From: Pseudomonas sp. PSKL.D1 | GTDB lineage: Bacteria; Pseudomonadota; Gammaproteobacteria; Pseudomonadales; Pseudomonadaceae | Reading direction: 5' to 3' | NCBI RefSeq assembly: GCF_028898945.1 | Contig: NZ_CP118607.1 | Coordinates: 3,830,001 to 3,894,000, forward strand | DNA: 64,000 bases | Part shown: positions 63,938 through 64,000 of the stretch, in pieces | How positions within the stretch are numbered: position 1 is the first letter of the stretch | How the letters are laid out: the number at the start of each line of letters is the position of its first letter | Position numbers and translations under genes: made by a program | Notes under the pieces: generated by a model | What the model was told of the DNA's origin: nothing | The model's input: only the letters and a program-made list of their open reading frames with translations | The model's database searches: none

Positions 63938-64000
63938 ATGCGCCGCGTCGTTATCACTGGTCTGGGCATCGTATCGTGCCTGGGCAATGACAAAGCTACC
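63938..64000 (+). CDS. fabB: 3-oxoacyl-ACP synthase I FabB (5' end only)
   Basis: Twenty-one codons are visible (MRRVVITGLGIVSCLGNDKA and T) before the window ends. This is the characteristic start of FabB, which elongates the cis-3-decenoyl product of FabA. The conserved fabA-fabB pair supports the call. Confidence 0.93.
   Translation, partial: MRRVVITGLGIVSCLGNDKAT

Overview
The window reads as chromosomal DNA of a Pseudomonas of the P. putida group. Supporting signs are high GC, P. putida-type REP palindromes between genes, a PrrF iron-responsive sRNA, a FabA-FabB pair, and the dnaQ-rnhA-methyltransferase-gloB-mltD block in gammaproteobacterial order. The species assignment is inference from gene content and order; no search was run.

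Layout. 1-243: tail of a biotin-dependent carboxylase, probably 3-methylcrotonyl-CoA carboxylase alpha. 287-2337: a LexA/CI-like repressor that has lost the self-cleavage residues, a DUF6124 protein, a prrF sRNA with a Fur box, and a small sigma-region-4/FecR-like fusion. 2338-14363: a sparse type VI secretion (T6SS) locus with divergent tssM, then vgrG, a DUF4123-like adaptor, a VasX-type pore-forming effector, a membrane immunity protein, PAAR and tssL. No sheath, baseplate, ClpV or TssJ gene is present. 14459-15607: an M14 carboxypeptidase. 15824-22152 (minus): a Csu-type chaperone-usher pilus operon with five SCPU-domain subunits. 22392-27517: a bacteriophytochrome kinase, a CheY-like regulator and a hybrid kinase in one operon. 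27661-27735: tRNA-Gln. 28005-29422: a YdcH-like small gene broken by an amber codon, then zapE. 29419-33840: dnaQ, rnhA, a YafS-like methyltransferase, gloB and mltD. 34209-35312: an IS110-family transposase just upstream of a yejAABEF-type peptide ABC operon (35490-42862). 42984-43136: a truncated DUF3077 gene. 43146-51009 (minus): kdpFABC-kdpDE for potassium uptake. 51222-57291 (minus): an AI-2E transporter, a DUF4892 protein, two alpha/beta hydrolases, an unknown protein, sixA, a DUF4389 protein and gpsA. 57609-58091: an unknown AT-richer gene. 58236-63201: a coupled trio of TonB-dependent receptor, periplasmic binding protein and hybrid kinase. 63411-64000: fabA and the start of fabB.

How the parts work together. 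Many junctions overlap by a few bases (ATGA type), so the T6SS payload genes, csuD/csuE, yejA/yejA, kdpD/kdpE, sixA/DUF4389 and the receptor/binding-protein/kinase trio are probably translationally coupled. REP palindromes and hairpins sit mostly at operon ends. Core metabolic genes are ordinary. The unusual material is the sparse T6SS locus with its composition shift, the sigma/anti-sigma fusion beside prrF, the cleavage-dead repressor, the amber-interrupted YdcH gene, and the receptor-binding-protein-kinase trio.
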